Both the position numbers and the translations under genes were made by a program. From contig NZ_BSNS01000007.1 in assembly GCF_030160115.1 (NCBI RefSeq), positions 359,501-423,500 on the forward strand: a stretch of 64,000 nt of DNA, read 5' to 3'. Source of the DNA: Devosia nitrariae. GTDB lineage: Bacteria; Pseudomonadota; Alphaproteobacteria; Rhizobiales; Devosiaceae. Under the pieces are notes generated by a model. The model had not been told where the DNA came from and ran no database searches. It saw nothing but the letters and a program-made list of their open reading frames with translations. Shown here piece after piece: positions 1 to 8,296 of this stretch; positions within the stretch are counted from its first letter, which is position 1; the number at the start of each line of letters is the position of its first letter.

Positions 1-100
1 CACCGCACCCGGCGGCGAAACCCGCATCACCCTCGTCTCCGACGACAATTTCAACGGCTGGCAGCGCAACCTGCTGCTGGAGTTCGCGCTGGCCCGATAG
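1..100 (+). CDS. Esterase-like activity of phytase family protein, C-terminal end only
   Basis: Only the last 32 codons are in the window, read in the frame that ends at TAG 98-100. The tail contains TRITLVSDDNF followed by QRNLLLEFAL, which is the typical C-terminus of the phytase-esterase (beta-propeller esterase-like) proteins found across Hyphomicrobiales, often secreted. That assignment is from family knowledge; the catalytic part and any signal peptide lie outside the window. A palindromic repeat (148-228) follows and separates it from a convergent transporter gene. Confidence 0.6.
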   Translation, partial: TAPGGETRITLVSDDNFNGWQRNLLLEFALAR

Positions 101-147
101 GGCGAGCTCGAAGGTCGGAAGGCGCGCGATAGTCTCACAAGCATAGA

Positions 148-228
148 GTCATCCCCACGGAAAGTGGGGACCTCTGTTTGCGGGGCTGGCAGGGGAAACG
201 GAGGTTCCCGCTTTCTCGCGGGAATGAC
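148..228. repeat. Large palindromic intergenic repeat between convergent genes
   Basis: Left arm 148-181 (GTCATCCCCACGGAAAG...) and right arm 195-228 (...CTCGCGGGAATGAC) are imperfect reverse complements of about 34 bases around a loop of about 13 bases. Each arm also holds a smaller hairpin. It sits between two convergent genes and has no T-run, so it is more likely a dispersed palindromic repeat acting as a transcript 3' end than a classical intrinsic terminator. Confidence 0.7.
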
Positions 229-263
229 GCCGTGGAAATTGGCTCCCTCCGCCGCAACACACC

Positions 264-902
264 CTAGGCGAGTGCGGCGCTGCGGTCGGCTATCAGACTG
301 CGCAGCACCCTGTACGGCGCCAGCAGCGCCAGGGCCACCAGCATCTTGACGATGAAATCGCCCGCCGCCAGCGACACCCAGAGCGGCACCTCGCCCCCGA
401 CCCCGAGGAACGGCACGGGGAACGCGAGCGAGCCGTCCGACCGCCCGAGGCCGGTGTCGAGGACGGCAAAGCTTGCCGAAAAGGCGACCCCGAAGAAGAG
501 GACAGTATCGATCACCGAGCCGAGGAGCGAGGAGGCGAGCGGCGCGCGCCACCAATGCGGCGAGGCGCGCAGGCGATCGAAGATGACGACGTCGAGGGTC
601 TGGGCGAGGAGGAAAGCCGTGCCCGAAGCGATGGCGATGCGCGGGCTCGCCACCGCTACCGACCAGACAATGGCGATGGCAAAGCCGACATAGACCACGC
701 GGCGCGCGATCACCGGGCCGAAATGCCGGTTGGTGAGGTCGGTGACGAGAAAGGCGACCGGATAGGTAAAGGCGCCCCAGGTAAGGATGTCGGCAAGGTT
801 GATGGGGCCGAGCTGCGCCGCGACCGGGAATTGCACCAGGTAGTTGGAGGCCACGACAACTGCGACCATGGCGGCAACCGCCACCAGGAAACGAGAAAGC
901 AT
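264..902 (-). CDS. VUT family / queuosine precursor transporter (YhhQ-like)
   Basis: A 212-residue, very hydrophobic inner-membrane protein with about six membrane segments. It begins MLSRFLVAVAAMVAVVVASN and has LADILTWGAFTYPVAFLVTD and the FGPVIARRVVYVGF loop, typical of the VUT/YhhQ family. E. coli YhhQ imports queuosine precursors (preQ0/preQ1) for tRNA modification, so the same role is inferred here. The frame stays open upstream to about 1058, but that stretch is coded by the palindromic repeat at 987-1100. The ATG at 902 is preferred: AAGAGGTG precedes it and the hydrophobic start fits the family. No preQ1 aptamer was recognised in the leader. Confidence 0.85.
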   Translation of the reverse strand: MLSRFLVAVAAMVAVVVASNYLVQFPVAAQLGPINLADILTWGAFTYPVAFLVTDLTNRHFGPVIARRVVYVGFAIAIVWSVAVASPRIAIASGTAFLLAQTLDVVIFDRLRASPHWWRAPLASSLLGSVIDTVLFFGVAFSASFAVLDTGLGRSDGSLAFPVPFLGVGGEVPLWVSLAAGDFIVKMLVALALLAPYRVLRSLIADRSAALA

Positions 903-986
903 CAGAATGCACCTCTTGTCTGACCGCTGGCCGGCATCAGACCGGGGCGGGGTGATGGACGCGGGCTCGTGCCCGCTCGGGAGATA

Positions 987-1100
987 CCCCCCTCCCAGCC
1001 TCCCCCACAAGGCGGGAGGTGTGGTTTGGTGCTCGTGGCACAATCTTGCCAAACCCACCAGACCGGCACCTCCCCCCTTGTGGGGGAGGTTGGGAGGGGG
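987..1100. repeat. 114-bp palindromic repeat (GGGAGG/CCTCCC arms)
   Basis: Left arm about 987-1021 and right arm about 1067-1100 are near-complementary runs of the CCTCCCAGCCTCCCCC / GGGGGAGGTTGGGAGG type. The interior adds a second stem, GGTTTGG (1023-1029) with CCAAACC (1049-1055). The element lies between rpmB and the queuosine-precursor transporter, both on the minus strand. A shorter relative (CGCCTCCCCCTTGCGGGAG) occurs near 51420, so the motif is dispersed. Confidence 0.75.
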
Positions 1101-1183
1101 CCCACACGGAGAACGCAGCCGACCAAAAACAAACCGCGCGAACCCGGACGGGGCCGCGCGGCCAAAGCCGTTGGCGCTTCGCC

Positions 1184-1468
1184 TTACGAAGCGAGGGTTG
1201 CGCGCACTTCCTTCTTGAGGCCGAGGGCGAGCGGGGAGAGGTCCGCATCGTCCTGCTTCAGGAGGAAGGCATCGAGCCCGCCGCGGTGCTCGACCGTGCG
1301 CAGGGCCGCGGCCGAGATACGCAGCTTGACCGGACGCGAAAGCGCATCCGAAATCAGCGTCACGTTGAGGAGGTTGGGCAGAAACCGACGACGGGTCTTG
1401 TTGACCGCGTGGCTGACGGTATTGCCGGTCATAACGCCCTTGCCGGTCAGTTCGCAGCGCCGTGCCAT
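1184..1468 (-). CDS. rpmB: 50S ribosomal protein L28
   Basis: A 94-residue protein starting [20 protein letters not shown], followed by [13 protein letters not shown] and [17 protein letters not shown]. These are diagnostic for bacterial L28 of the longer, roughly 95-residue alphaproteobacterial type. L28 is a late-assembly component of the large ribosomal subunit. The frame is open far upstream, but the ATG at 1468 matches the invariant MARRC/MSRRC start and has an AAGGA ribosome binding site. It is monocistronic in appearance: a DUF3108 gene diverges upstream and a palindromic repeat lies downstream. Confidence 0.97.
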   Translation of the reverse strand: MARRCELTGKGVMTGNTVSHAVNKTRRRFLPNLLNVTLISDALSRPVKLRISAAALRTVEHRGGLDAFLLKQDDADLSPLALGLKKEVRATLAS

Positions 1469-1702
1469 TGGTGTTGTCCTTGTTCTAGCAAAACGGCCCT
1501 GCCGGCGGGACGAGCCCCGCAGCGGGCCTGAGGTGTTCTTGAAATCCGAGCGCGTGATAGTCAAAAGCGCCGTCCACGTCAAGCGCAGAGCGTGCTCGAG
1601 GGGGGTGTGCGGCTTGTAAATGCCGCTTTCTGCCGTAACCTGACGAGAACGGCTGATTCGCCCGCCGGCGGCCGGCCACGCCCCGAGTGCCCGAGGAAGT
1701 CC

Positions 1703-2506
1703 GTGCAGTTGCCCAAGCGTTTGCTCATCCGCCGCTTCGCCAGCGGCCTTGGCATCGGCCTTCTGGCCCTCCTCCCGCAGGCCGCATTGGCGCAGGTTGA
1801 CGCGCGCGCCAGCTATGTGGTCACGCTGGGCGGCATCAACATCGCAAATGTCGATGTCGGCCTCTCCGATGACGGGCATCGCTACAACATTGACTTGTCT
1901 GCCAGGGTCGCCGGCCTCGGCAACCTCGTCACCAGCGGCACGGCCAGCGCCTCCTCCAGTGGCCAAGCGACCATCCCGGCCCTGACCGCCGAGGAATTCG
2001 ACCTTCAAACCCATGCCGGCGGCGAAGACTTCAACATCGACATCTCCTATCGCGGCCGCAACGTCTCGGCATTCCGCGTCGCCCCGCCGATGACCGACGA
2101 ATACCAGCGCGTGCCCATCGAGCGCAGCCACCTGACCGGGGTCAGTGACATGATGGCCGCGTTCCTGATCAAGGGCGGATCGCTCGGTCCCGAGCTCTGC
2201 CAGCGGCGCATGCGCATCTTCACCGGGCTCGAGCGCTTCGACCTGACCATGTCATTCGGTGCCGCCGACGAGGCGACCTCGCCACGCACCGGCTACCAGG
2301 GACCGGTGGTCGCCTGTACCCTCCGCTACACGCCAATTTCCGGGCACTTTACCGATTCCGACATCACCAGCTATCTCGCCGAGCAAAGCCGCATTCTCAT
2401 CTGGTATGCTCCGCTCGGCGCGACCGGCTACTTCATCCCTTACCGCGCCGTGGTCGGCACCAATGCCGGGGACCTGTCGATGGTCCTGACCGGGCTGCGG
2501 CTATAG
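1703..2506 (+). CDS. DUF3108 domain-containing periplasmic protein
   Basis: A 267-residue protein with an N-terminal signal peptide ([21 protein letters not shown], cleavage probably before QVDARA). The mature part has the DUF3108 pattern: [19 protein letters not shown], then [15 protein letters not shown], then a DMMAAFLI segment and a beta-rich C-terminus with a [14 protein letters not shown] ending. The family is common in Hyphomicrobiales envelopes and has no established enzymatic role. The GTG at 1703 is chosen because GAGGAAG lies 5 bases upstream and the signal peptide starts directly after it; the frame is open to 1592 without a better start. It diverges from rpmB. Confidence 0.85.
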   Translation: MQLPKRLLIRRFASGLGIGLLALLPQAALAQVDARASYVVTLGGINIANVDVGLSDDGHRYNIDLSARVAGLGNLVTSGTASASSSGQATIPALTAEEFDLQTHAGGEDFNIDISYRGRNVSAFRVAPPMTDEYQRVPIERSHLTGVSDMMAAFLIKGGSLGPELCQRRMRIFTGLERFDLTMSFGAADEATSPRTGYQGPVVACTLRYTPISGHFTDSDITSYLAEQSRILIWYAPLGATGYFIPYRAVVGTNAGDLSMVLTGLRL

Positions 2507-3225
2507 GGTAAGGCGGGACGGGCGGCCGGTGCCGGGCGCTGACCTGGAGCACAGCTATCCTGGCGTCCTGCTGCCGGCGCATTTCTTCGAGGTGCGCTAC
2601 AATAGTGAGGCCATCCCCAGGGACGGCCGGCGCGACCTCTCACAAGGCTCCAGAGCCCTATCCCCTCATTCGGTACGGAGCCTGTCCTCGGGCGCGAAGC
2701 CACCCGTAGCCATGAAGGAGAAGGCGGTGCGAAAACCGCTGCTTCGGCCGCAATAGGGGCGCAACCGAAAAGTCATGCTTAATCAATCCCTAACGCCACG
2801 CGTGTCCCGAATCGACACGGTCAACAGGTCTTTTTGCCAATGTGCGGCCAGCAACCCCGCCTGCGGCCGCGCCCCGTTCGTCAACCGGCAAAAAAGATTT
2901 GAAATGGAAGCATTTACCTTCGCTTCACACCTCGATTCGAAAGGGCTTTCGGCGGTCGATTTTCATTCTTTGGCAACCAAGCTCAACGGCAATCCCCTCG
3001 CTGGTCGCCTCGAAACGTCCCTCCTCTATCCGCTTGTGGCGAATCACGAATTCGACCCACCACATGCTGTAGGGAACAAACGGTGATTCAGCGATTCGCG
3101 CCGATTCGGTCTGATTTTGTTCCCCCTTCGTTTCCCTTGTTAACACTACCGCCGAAAAGGTCGCATGAACTGTCCTTTCGTGGGACACTCGAAACTGCCA
3201 CATCAAGGGCCTACATTGGGCATCG
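2507..3225. other. Non-coding stretch upstream of the helicase gene
   Basis: About 720 bases with no convincing gene on either strand; the open frames here have no family-like sequence. A TTAA-N7-CTAA motif at 2779-2793 resembles one full CtrA site with one mismatch but is too short to trust. The last 150 bases are lower in GC and contain repeated GATTC words (about 3083-3110), which suggests the helicase promoter region lies here. Confidence 0.5.
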
Positions 3226-6200
3226 ATGACGTCTTTCCCCTCGCAGTCGATCAAGGCCATCCTCGGCCCCACCAATACCGGCAAAACCTATTTTGCCATC
3301 GAACGCATGCTCGCCCATGCCTCGGGCATGATCGGCCTGCCTCTGCGGCTTCTGGCGCGCGAAGTCTATCAGCGCTGCGTCGAGCGCGTCGGCGCCGGGG
3401 CGGTGGCGCTGGTGACGGGCGAAGAGCGCATCGTACCGCCGAACCCGCGCTATTGGGTGGCGACGGTGGAGGCAATGCCGGTCGACCTGCCGGTGGAGTG
3501 TCTCGCTGTCGACGAGATCCAGACAGCCATCGACTTCGATCGCGGCCACGTTTTTACCGACCGCATCCTCAACGCCCGCGGCATGAGCGAAACCCTGCTC
3601 CTGGGTTCGGCCACCATGGCCCCGATCATCAGGGCTTTGCTGCCATACGCCGAGATCATCCACCGGCCGCGCTTCTCGCAATTGACTTACGCGGGCTCCA
3701 GGAAATTGTCTCGCCAGCCAGCCCGCTCGGCCGTCGTCGCCTTCTCGGCCGCCCAGGTCTACGCTATCGCCGAACTGATGCGGCGCGAACGTGGCGGCGC
3801 GGCAGTGGTGATGGGCGCGCTTTCCCCTCGCACCCGCAACGCGCAGGTCGAGCTCTATCAGAATGGCGACGTCGATTTCCTGGTCGCGACCGACGCCATC
3901 GGCATGGGGCTCAACCTCGACATCCACCACGTCGCCTTTGCCGACGACACCAAATTCGACGGCCGCCAGACCCGACCGCTGACCCCGGCCGAGTTCGGCC
4001 AGATCGCGGGACGAGCCGGCCGGCACATGCGCAACGGCACCTTCGGGGTGACAGCGGGCACCGAACCCTTCGAGGAAGACCTGGTCGTTGCCCTCGAAAC
4101 CCACGACTTCGATCCGGTCAAAGTGCTGCAATGGCGCAACAATGCGCTGGATTTTTCTTCTATTGCCGCGCTGCGCGACAGCCTCGATGCACCCCCCAGG
4201 CACAGGGCGCTGACCCGCGTGCCCACGGCCACCGACCAGACCGCCTTGGAATTCATCGCCCGCAACGAGGCCGCGCACCTCGCACAACGCCCGGATTCCG
4301 TACGTCTTTTATGGCAGGTGTGCCAGACGCCGGACTATCACGGCATCTCCCCGGCCGCCCATGGCGAGATCGTCACGCGCATTTATTCGGATTTGATGCG
4401 ATTTGATGCGGTCGACAGCGACTGGATTGCCGAGCAGGTGCGCTTCTGCGACAATGTTTCCGGCGACATCGATACCCTTTCCAATCGTATCAGGCAGGTT
4501 CGTACCTGGACGTTCGTCGCCAATCGCAAGAACTGGCTCACAGATCCGACACACTGGCGTGAAAAGACCCGTGACATAGAGGACCGCTTGAGCGACGCGT
4601 TACACGAAAAGTTGACCCAACGATTCGTGGACCGGCGGACGAGCGTTCTTATTCGTCACCTGAAAGACAGACGCATGGCATCTCCTGAAATCAACGACCG
4701 CGGTGAAGTGAGCCTCGAGGGGCACCTGATCGGCACTCTCGAAGGCTTCCGCTTCACCCTTGCGCGCGCCGACGGCGATATCGACGCCAAGGCGCTGCGC
4801 TCGGCCGCCGACCAGGCCGTCGCCCCAGAGATCCGCAACCGCGCCGACAGGCTCGCCGGTGCTCCGAACGAAGAGTTCGTGCTGGCAACCGACGGGCGCC
4901 TGCGCTGGAAGGGCGAGATCGTCGCCGAGCTCTTGGAGGGCGACGCGCTCCTGCGGCCCCGTATCCTTGTGCTGTCCGACGAGGCGCTGACCGGACCTGA
5001 CCTCGAAAAGGTGCAGGACCGGCTCAATCTCTGGCTGCGCCACCATATCAATACCGTGCTCGAGCAGGTGATGACCCTCGAGGCGCCGGCAGATCTAGAA
5101 GGCACTGCCCGCGGCATCGCCTTCCGCCTCCACGAGCATCTGGGGCTCATCCCGCGCCAGGAGGTAGCCGAGGAGGTCAAGAGCCTCGACCAGGACGTAC
5201 GCGGAAAGCTCCGCAAGCTCGGCGTCAAGTTCGGCGCCTACCACATTTACCTGCCCCTGAGCCTCAAACCCGCGCCCCGCGAGCTGGCGCTCATCCTTTA
5301 TGCGCTCAAGAACGGGGGCGTGCGCCAGCCGGGCGTCTCCGATCTGCCGCATATCGTCCTTTCCGGCCGCACCTCTTTCGAGATCGATCCGGAAGTGGCC
5401 CCCAAGCTCTACGAGATCGCCGGCTTCAAGGTCGCCGGCAAGCGCGCCGTGCGCGTCGACATTCTCGAGCGCCTGGCCGATCTCATCCGCCCGCTCGTCG
5501 CGCTAGACGCAAGCCGTCACGAAGGCGAGTTGCCGGCCGGCGCTGCCGAAGGCAATGGCTTCCGCGTAACGGTCGAGATGACCTCGCTTCTTGGCTGCTC
5601 GGGCGAGGATTTCTCCTCTATCCTGACCTCGCTCGGCTATCGGGTGCGCCGCACGCCTAAGCCTCAGTCCGAACCCGCGCCGCAGGCCGATGTGGCTCAG
5701 GTCGATGCAGCTCAGGCCGACGCGGCGCAGATTGATGCAGCTCAGGCGGATGTGGCGCAAGCGGATGCGCCGGCTCCCGCCGAAGCGCTGGCCGAGGCGG
5801 CCCTCGAAGCCAACGCATCGCCGGCCGGCGCGGCCGAAATCGCCCTTGCCGACCCGGCGGCCGTCGCCGAGGCGGCGTTGGCCGAACCCGTGCCGAGCGT
5901 TTCCAGCGAGATCATCGACCTTGCCGCCGAGGCCGAGCCGGAAAAGCCCGCCGAGCCTGAGTTCGACGAGGTCTGGTTCCCTGGCCGGCGGCACGATCAC
6001 CGCGACGAGCGCCGCGGCGACCGCCGCCGCCAGCACACGCGCCATGAGGGCGACGCACAGCAGGCGCGGCCTCAGCGCGGTCCACGCCGTGACGAGGCTG
6101 CAAACGGCGCAAGCGCGCCCGCCAGCGCGCCTAACGGCAAGGCGCGGTTCGACAACCGTAACAAGAAGAGCGGCCAGCGCTTCGACAAGCCCCGTGGCGA

Positions 6201-6306
6201 TCGACCCAAGTTCAACACGCCCCCGCGAGAGAAGCGCGAGCCGGTGTTCGATCCTGACTCGCCCTTTGCAGCGCTCGCTGCGCTGAAGGCCAAGAAGACG
6301 GACTGA
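3226..6306 (+). CDS. SUV3-like DEAD/DEAH RNA helicase with disordered tail
   Basis: A 1026-residue superfamily 2 helicase. Walker A GPTNTGKT is at residues 14-21, Walker B DEIQ at 96-99, GSAT at about 127, ATDAIGMGLN at 221-230 and the arginine-finger motif QIAGRAGR at 259-266. The VDEIQ box and the compact 270-residue motor resemble mitochondrial SUV3, an RNA degradosome helicase, so a role in RNA turnover is inferred. After residue 800 come a pentapeptide repeat (A-D-x-A-Q, about residues 821-848), an acidic Ala/Glu stretch and a very basic Arg/His/Asp tail from about 920 that could bind RNA. The S4 protein gene follows immediately, so the two are probably co-transcribed. Confidence 0.9.
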   Translation: MTSFPSQSIKAILGPTNTGKTYFAIERMLAHASGMIGLPLRLLAREVYQRCVERVGAGAVALVTGEERIVPPNPRYWVATVEAMPVDLPVECLAVDEIQTAIDFDRGHVFTDRILNARGMSETLLLGSATMAPIIRALLPYAEIIHRPRFSQLTYAGSRKLSRQPARSAVVAFSAAQVYAIAELMRRERGGAAVVMGALSPRTRNAQVELYQNGDVDFLVATDAIGMGLNLDIHHVAFADDTKFDGRQTRPLTPAEFGQIAGRAGRHMRNGTFGVTAGTEPFEEDLVVALETHDFDPVKVLQWRNNALDFSSIAALRDSLDAPPRHRALTRVPTATDQTALEFIARNEAAHLAQRPDSVRLLWQVCQTPDYHGISPAAHGEIVTRIYSDLMRFDAVDSDWIAEQVRFCDNVSGDIDTLSNRIRQVRTWTFVANRKNWLTDPTHWREKTRDIEDRLSDALHEKLTQRFVDRRTSVLIRHLKDRRMASPEINDRGEVSLEGHLIGTLEGFRFTLARADGDIDAKALRSAADQAVAPEIRNRADRLAGAPNEEFVLATDGRLRWKGEIVAELLEGDALLRPRILVLSDEALTGPDLEKVQDRLNLWLRHHINTVLEQVMTLEAPADLEGTARGIAFRLHEHLGLIPRQEVAEEVKSLDQDVRGKLRKLGVKFGAYHIYLPLSLKPAPRELALILYALKNGGVRQPGVSDLPHIVLSGRTSFEIDPEVAPKLYEIAGFKVAGKRAVRVDILERLADLIRPLVALDASRHEGELPAGAAEGNGFRVTVEMTSLLGCSGEDFSSILTSLGYRVRRTPKPQSEPAPQADVAQVDAAQADAAQIDAAQADVAQADAPAPAEALAEAALEANASPAGAAEIALADPAAVAEAALAEPVPSVSSEIIDLAAEAEPEKPAEPEFDEVWFPGRRHDHRDERRGDRRRQHTRHEGDAQQARPQRGPRRDEAANGASAPASAPNGKARFDNRNKKSGQRFDKPRGDRPKFNTPPREKREPVFDPDSPFAALAALKAKKTD
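5687..5770 (+). repeat. 15-bp in-frame tandem repeat inside the helicase gene
   Basis: About five and a half imperfect copies of a 15-base unit of the form GATGCAGCTCAGGCC encode successive pentapeptides ADVAQ, VDAAQ, ADAAQ, IDAAQ, ADVAQ and ADAP. Copies differ mainly at third positions and at the V/A/I slot. The repeat sits in the linker between the folded helicase and its basic tail. Confidence 0.9.
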
Positions 6307-6639
6307 TTGGTGGGCGCGGGCGAGAACGGAACCAACCGCCGCGAGCGGCTCGACCGGTTCCTGTTCTTTGCCCGCGCCGTCAAATCGCGCACCCTCGCCC
6401 AAAAGCTCATCGAGACCGGGGCCGTGCGCGTCAATTCCGAGCGCACCACCTCCAGCGACCGCAAGGTCGGCGCCGGCGACGTGCTGACCATGCAGTTACG
6501 CGGCCGTATCCTCGTCTGGCGCATCCTCGACCCCGGCACGCGCCGGGGGCCGGCGAGCGAAGCACAGACACTTTACCAAGACATTTCCCCGCCCGCGCCC
6601 GACAGACCAGACAACGACCCCGTCCGAACGCGGCAGTGA
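6307..6639 (+). CDS. S4 domain RNA-binding protein (Hsp15/HslR-like)
   Basis: A 110-residue protein with one S4 domain at about residues 14-62 (RLDRFLFFARAVKSRTLAQKLI, then GAVRVNSERT and VGAGDVLTM). S4 domains bind structured RNA; E. coli Hsp15 of this type recognises stalled 50S subunits carrying peptidyl-tRNA. The C-terminus is Pro/Asp/Arg rich. The first codon after the helicase stop is TTG (6307), followed by GTG (6310); neither has a strong ribosome binding site, so translational coupling to the helicase is likely. The helicase-S4-fdxA-carD order is, from recollection, common in Hyphomicrobiales. Confidence 0.88.
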   Translation: MVGAGENGTNRRERLDRFLFFARAVKSRTLAQKLIETGAVRVNSERTTSSDRKVGAGDVLTMQLRGRILVWRILDPGTRRGPASEAQTLYQDISPPAPDRPDNDPVRTRQ

Positions 6640-6792
6640 AACCGCTTGGCGCGCTTTGCCCGGTTCCAGCAAAACCCTACCCGCAAGCGCTATTGCAGTC
6701 GGTCGGAAAAGCGTTTAGCACCGGGAAAACGCCGGGACGCTCCCTCCCGGCACGCCCAAACATGAGTACTTCGGGCAGGATTTGCTCAGCCT

Positions 6793-7131
6793 ATGACCTA
6801 TATCGTCACCGACAACTGCATCAAGTGCAAGTACATGGACTGCGTCGAGGTTTGCCCCGTCGACTGCTTCTATGAAGGCGAGAACATGCTCGTCATCCAC
6901 CCCGACGAATGCATCGACTGCGGGGTCTGCGAGCCCGAGTGCCCGGCCGAAGCCATCAAGCCGGATACCGAAAGCGGGCTCGACACATGGCTCGGGATCA
7001 ACACTAAGTATGCTTCCGCCTGGCCCAACATCACCGAGAAGAAAGAGCCTCCTGCCGACGCCAAGGAGTTCGACGGCGAGGAAGGCAAGTTCGAGAAGTA
7101 CTTCTCCGAGGCCCCGGGCGAGGGCGACTAG
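6793..7131 (+). CDS. fdxA: Ferredoxin FdxA (7Fe, 3Fe-4S/4Fe-4S type)
   Basis: A 112-residue ferredoxin with cysteines at 9, 12, 17, 21 and 25 in the first half ([20 protein letters not shown]) and a second cluster loop [14 protein letters not shown]. This C-x7-C-x3-C arrangement is that of the 7Fe ferredoxins, which carry one [3Fe-4S] and one [4Fe-4S] cluster and act as soluble low-potential electron carriers. The acidic C-terminal extension ([16 protein letters not shown]) is also typical of alphaproteobacterial FdxA. It starts at an ATG 153 bases after the S4 gene and is followed by a palindromic repeat and the carD leader. Confidence 0.95.
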   Translation: MTYIVTDNCIKCKYMDCVEVCPVDCFYEGENMLVIHPDECIDCGVCEPECPAEAIKPDTESGLDTWLGINTKYASAWPNITEKKEPPADAKEFDGEEGKFEKYFSEAPGEGD

Positions 7132-7141
7132 GCGCCGGCTG

Positions 7142-7214
7142 GCGCGTTTTCAGCAAAAAGCCTGTCCCGGACTTGATCGGGGATTGATACCGCCTTTGCG
7201 GTTCGAAAGCGCGC
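7142..7214. repeat. Modular palindromic repeat, copy F (type 1 arms, GGACTTGATC insert)
   Basis: Outer arms GCGCGTTTTCAGCAAAA (7142-7158) and TTTGCGGTTCGAAAGCGCGC (7195-7214) match the arms of the repeats at 48512 and 53677. The centre here is replaced by CCTGTCCCGGACTTGATCGG, a module otherwise found in the type 2 repeats at 38981 and 61690. It lies just after fdxA and may end its transcript. Confidence 0.8.
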
Positions 7215-7367
7215 AACCTGACACCGTGGTGCTCCATTCTGATGCCGTCAGAAGGGAAAATCTCTGGCGGGCAATCCCATACGCCGCCTTTGCCCCTTCT
7301 GGCAGCATCGCTGACGCACTTGTGCGCCGGGCCATCAGCCCCGTTTGGGCGTGCTGATTCGATATTT

Positions 7368-7396
7368 TTGATTTTGCTGATTTTTTGTGCTATGTT
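7368..7396 (+). promoter_or_regulatory. Candidate sigma-70-type promoter upstream of carD
   Basis: TTGATT (7368-7373) and TATGTT (7391-7396) are separated by exactly 17 bases in a locally AT-rich segment. Each hexamer matches four of six consensus positions. The predicted start is near 7403. A perfect inverted repeat, ATGTTC-TTG-GAACAT (7392-7406), overlaps the -10 element and start point, which is where a repressor would bind. No transcription data support this; it is read from sequence alone. Confidence 0.5.
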
Positions 7397-7431
7397 CTTG
7401 GAACATGCAGTCAAGCCGGTCATATCGAGCC

Positions 7432-7456
7432 TGTGCCACAAGGGCACATTTTTTTT
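7432..7456 (+). terminator. Intrinsic terminator within the carD leader (attenuator or sRNA end)
   Basis: Stem TGTGCC (7432-7437) pairs with GGCACA (7443-7448) around ACAAG, and a run of eight T follows at 7449-7456. Relative to the promoter at 7368-7396 it would end a transcript of only about 50 nucleotides, 160 bases before carD. It could yield a small RNA or act as a conditional attenuator for carD. Confidence 0.6.
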
Positions 7457-7617
7457 GACAGGATCCGAGAACTGATGCGCACCCCCCGGGAAGCGGACCG
7501 GGTCGTTTGCGCCTTCGGCTGCGCTTGATGCCCCTCCGAGGGGCGATGTGAAGAGTACGCGTGAACGGTCCGACCCGCACGGAACCGTTCATGTGGGGCG
7601 TCAACAAGGAGTTTTCT

Positions 7618-8181
7618 ATGGTAGCCAAGAAGTCAGTGCAGCGGCTTGGGTTCAAGACCGGCGAGTACATCGTTTATCCGGCGCATGGCGTCGGCATGAT
7701 CGTCGCCATCGAAGAACAGGAAGTCGCCGGGTTGACGCTGGAGCTGTTCGTGATCAGCTTCGAGCAGGACAAGCTCACCCTCCGCGTCCCCGTGGCCAAG
7801 ATCAAATCTGTCGGCATGCGCAAGCTTGCCGAGGAGGATCTCGTGGCCAAGGCGCTCGACACCGTCACCGGCCGTGCCCGCGTCAAGCGCACCATGTGGT
7901 CGCGCCGCGCCCAGGAGTACGAGGCCAAGATCAACTCGGGCGACCTCATCGCCATCTCGGAAGTCGTGCGCGACCTCTACCGGTCCGACGACCAGCCCGA
8001 GCAGTCCTACTCCGAGCGTCAGCTCTTCGAGCAGGCCATGGACCGCATGAGCCGCGAGATCGCCGCCGTCAACAGGCTAACCCTGACCGAGGCGGTGCAG
8101 CTGATCGAAAAGAACCTCGCCAAGAGCCCGCGCCGCGGCAAGAACGCCGAGGCCGAAGCCGACGAGGAAGCTGCCGCGTAA
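7618..8181 (+). CDS. carD: CarD family transcription regulator
   Basis: A 187-residue protein with the N-terminal CarD/RNA-polymerase-interacting domain (FKTGEYIVYPAHGVGMIVAIE, LELFVISFEQDKLTLRVP) and a helical C-terminal domain containing MWSRRAQEYEAKINSGDL. CarD binds the RNA polymerase beta subunit and stabilises open promoter complexes, especially at rRNA and ribosomal protein promoters. The ATG at 7618 follows AAGGAG and starts MVAKKSVQRLGF; an upstream in-frame GTG at 7561 lies in the structured leader. The leader carries a promoter, a palindrome and an internal terminator, and the gene ends with a strong terminator (8205-8231). Confidence 0.95.
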   Translation: MVAKKSVQRLGFKTGEYIVYPAHGVGMIVAIEEQEVAGLTLELFVISFEQDKLTLRVPVAKIKSVGMRKLAEEDLVAKALDTVTGRARVKRTMWSRRAQEYEAKINSGDLIAISEVVRDLYRSDDQPEQSYSERQLFEQAMDRMSREIAAVNRLTLTEAVQLIEKNLAKSPRRGKNAEAEADEEAAA

Positions 8182-8204
8182 GGCAGTCGTTCGAGCCAAA
8201 CATC

Positions 8205-8231
8205 AAGGCCGGCGGCAACGCCGGCCTTTTT
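8205..8231 (+). terminator. Intrinsic terminator of carD
   Basis: A perfect 10-bp stem, AAGGCCGGCG (8205-8214) with CGCCGGCCTT (8219-8228), around a GCAA tetraloop and followed by T residues to 8231. It lies 23 bases after the carD stop codon. Confidence 0.95.
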
Positions 8232-8296
8232 CTTTGGAGGGCTGCTGCTTTTGTACCACCATATCACCCCAACGCTGTCATCCTCGCTGGATTGCC

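Noticed and set aside
903-986. preQ1 riboswitch before the queuosine-precursor transporter
   Set aside because: The leader lacks a recognisable preQ1-I or preQ1-II core.
2779-2793. Possible CtrA binding site TTAA-N7-CTAA
   Set aside because: One mismatch, more than 400 bases from the nearest start codon, and such short motifs occur by chance.
7392-7406. LexA-like box at ATGTTC-TTG-GAACAT
   Set aside because: The alphaproteobacterial LexA site is a direct GTTC-N7-GTTC; this is an inverted repeat with a 3-base spacer. Kept only as an unassigned operator.
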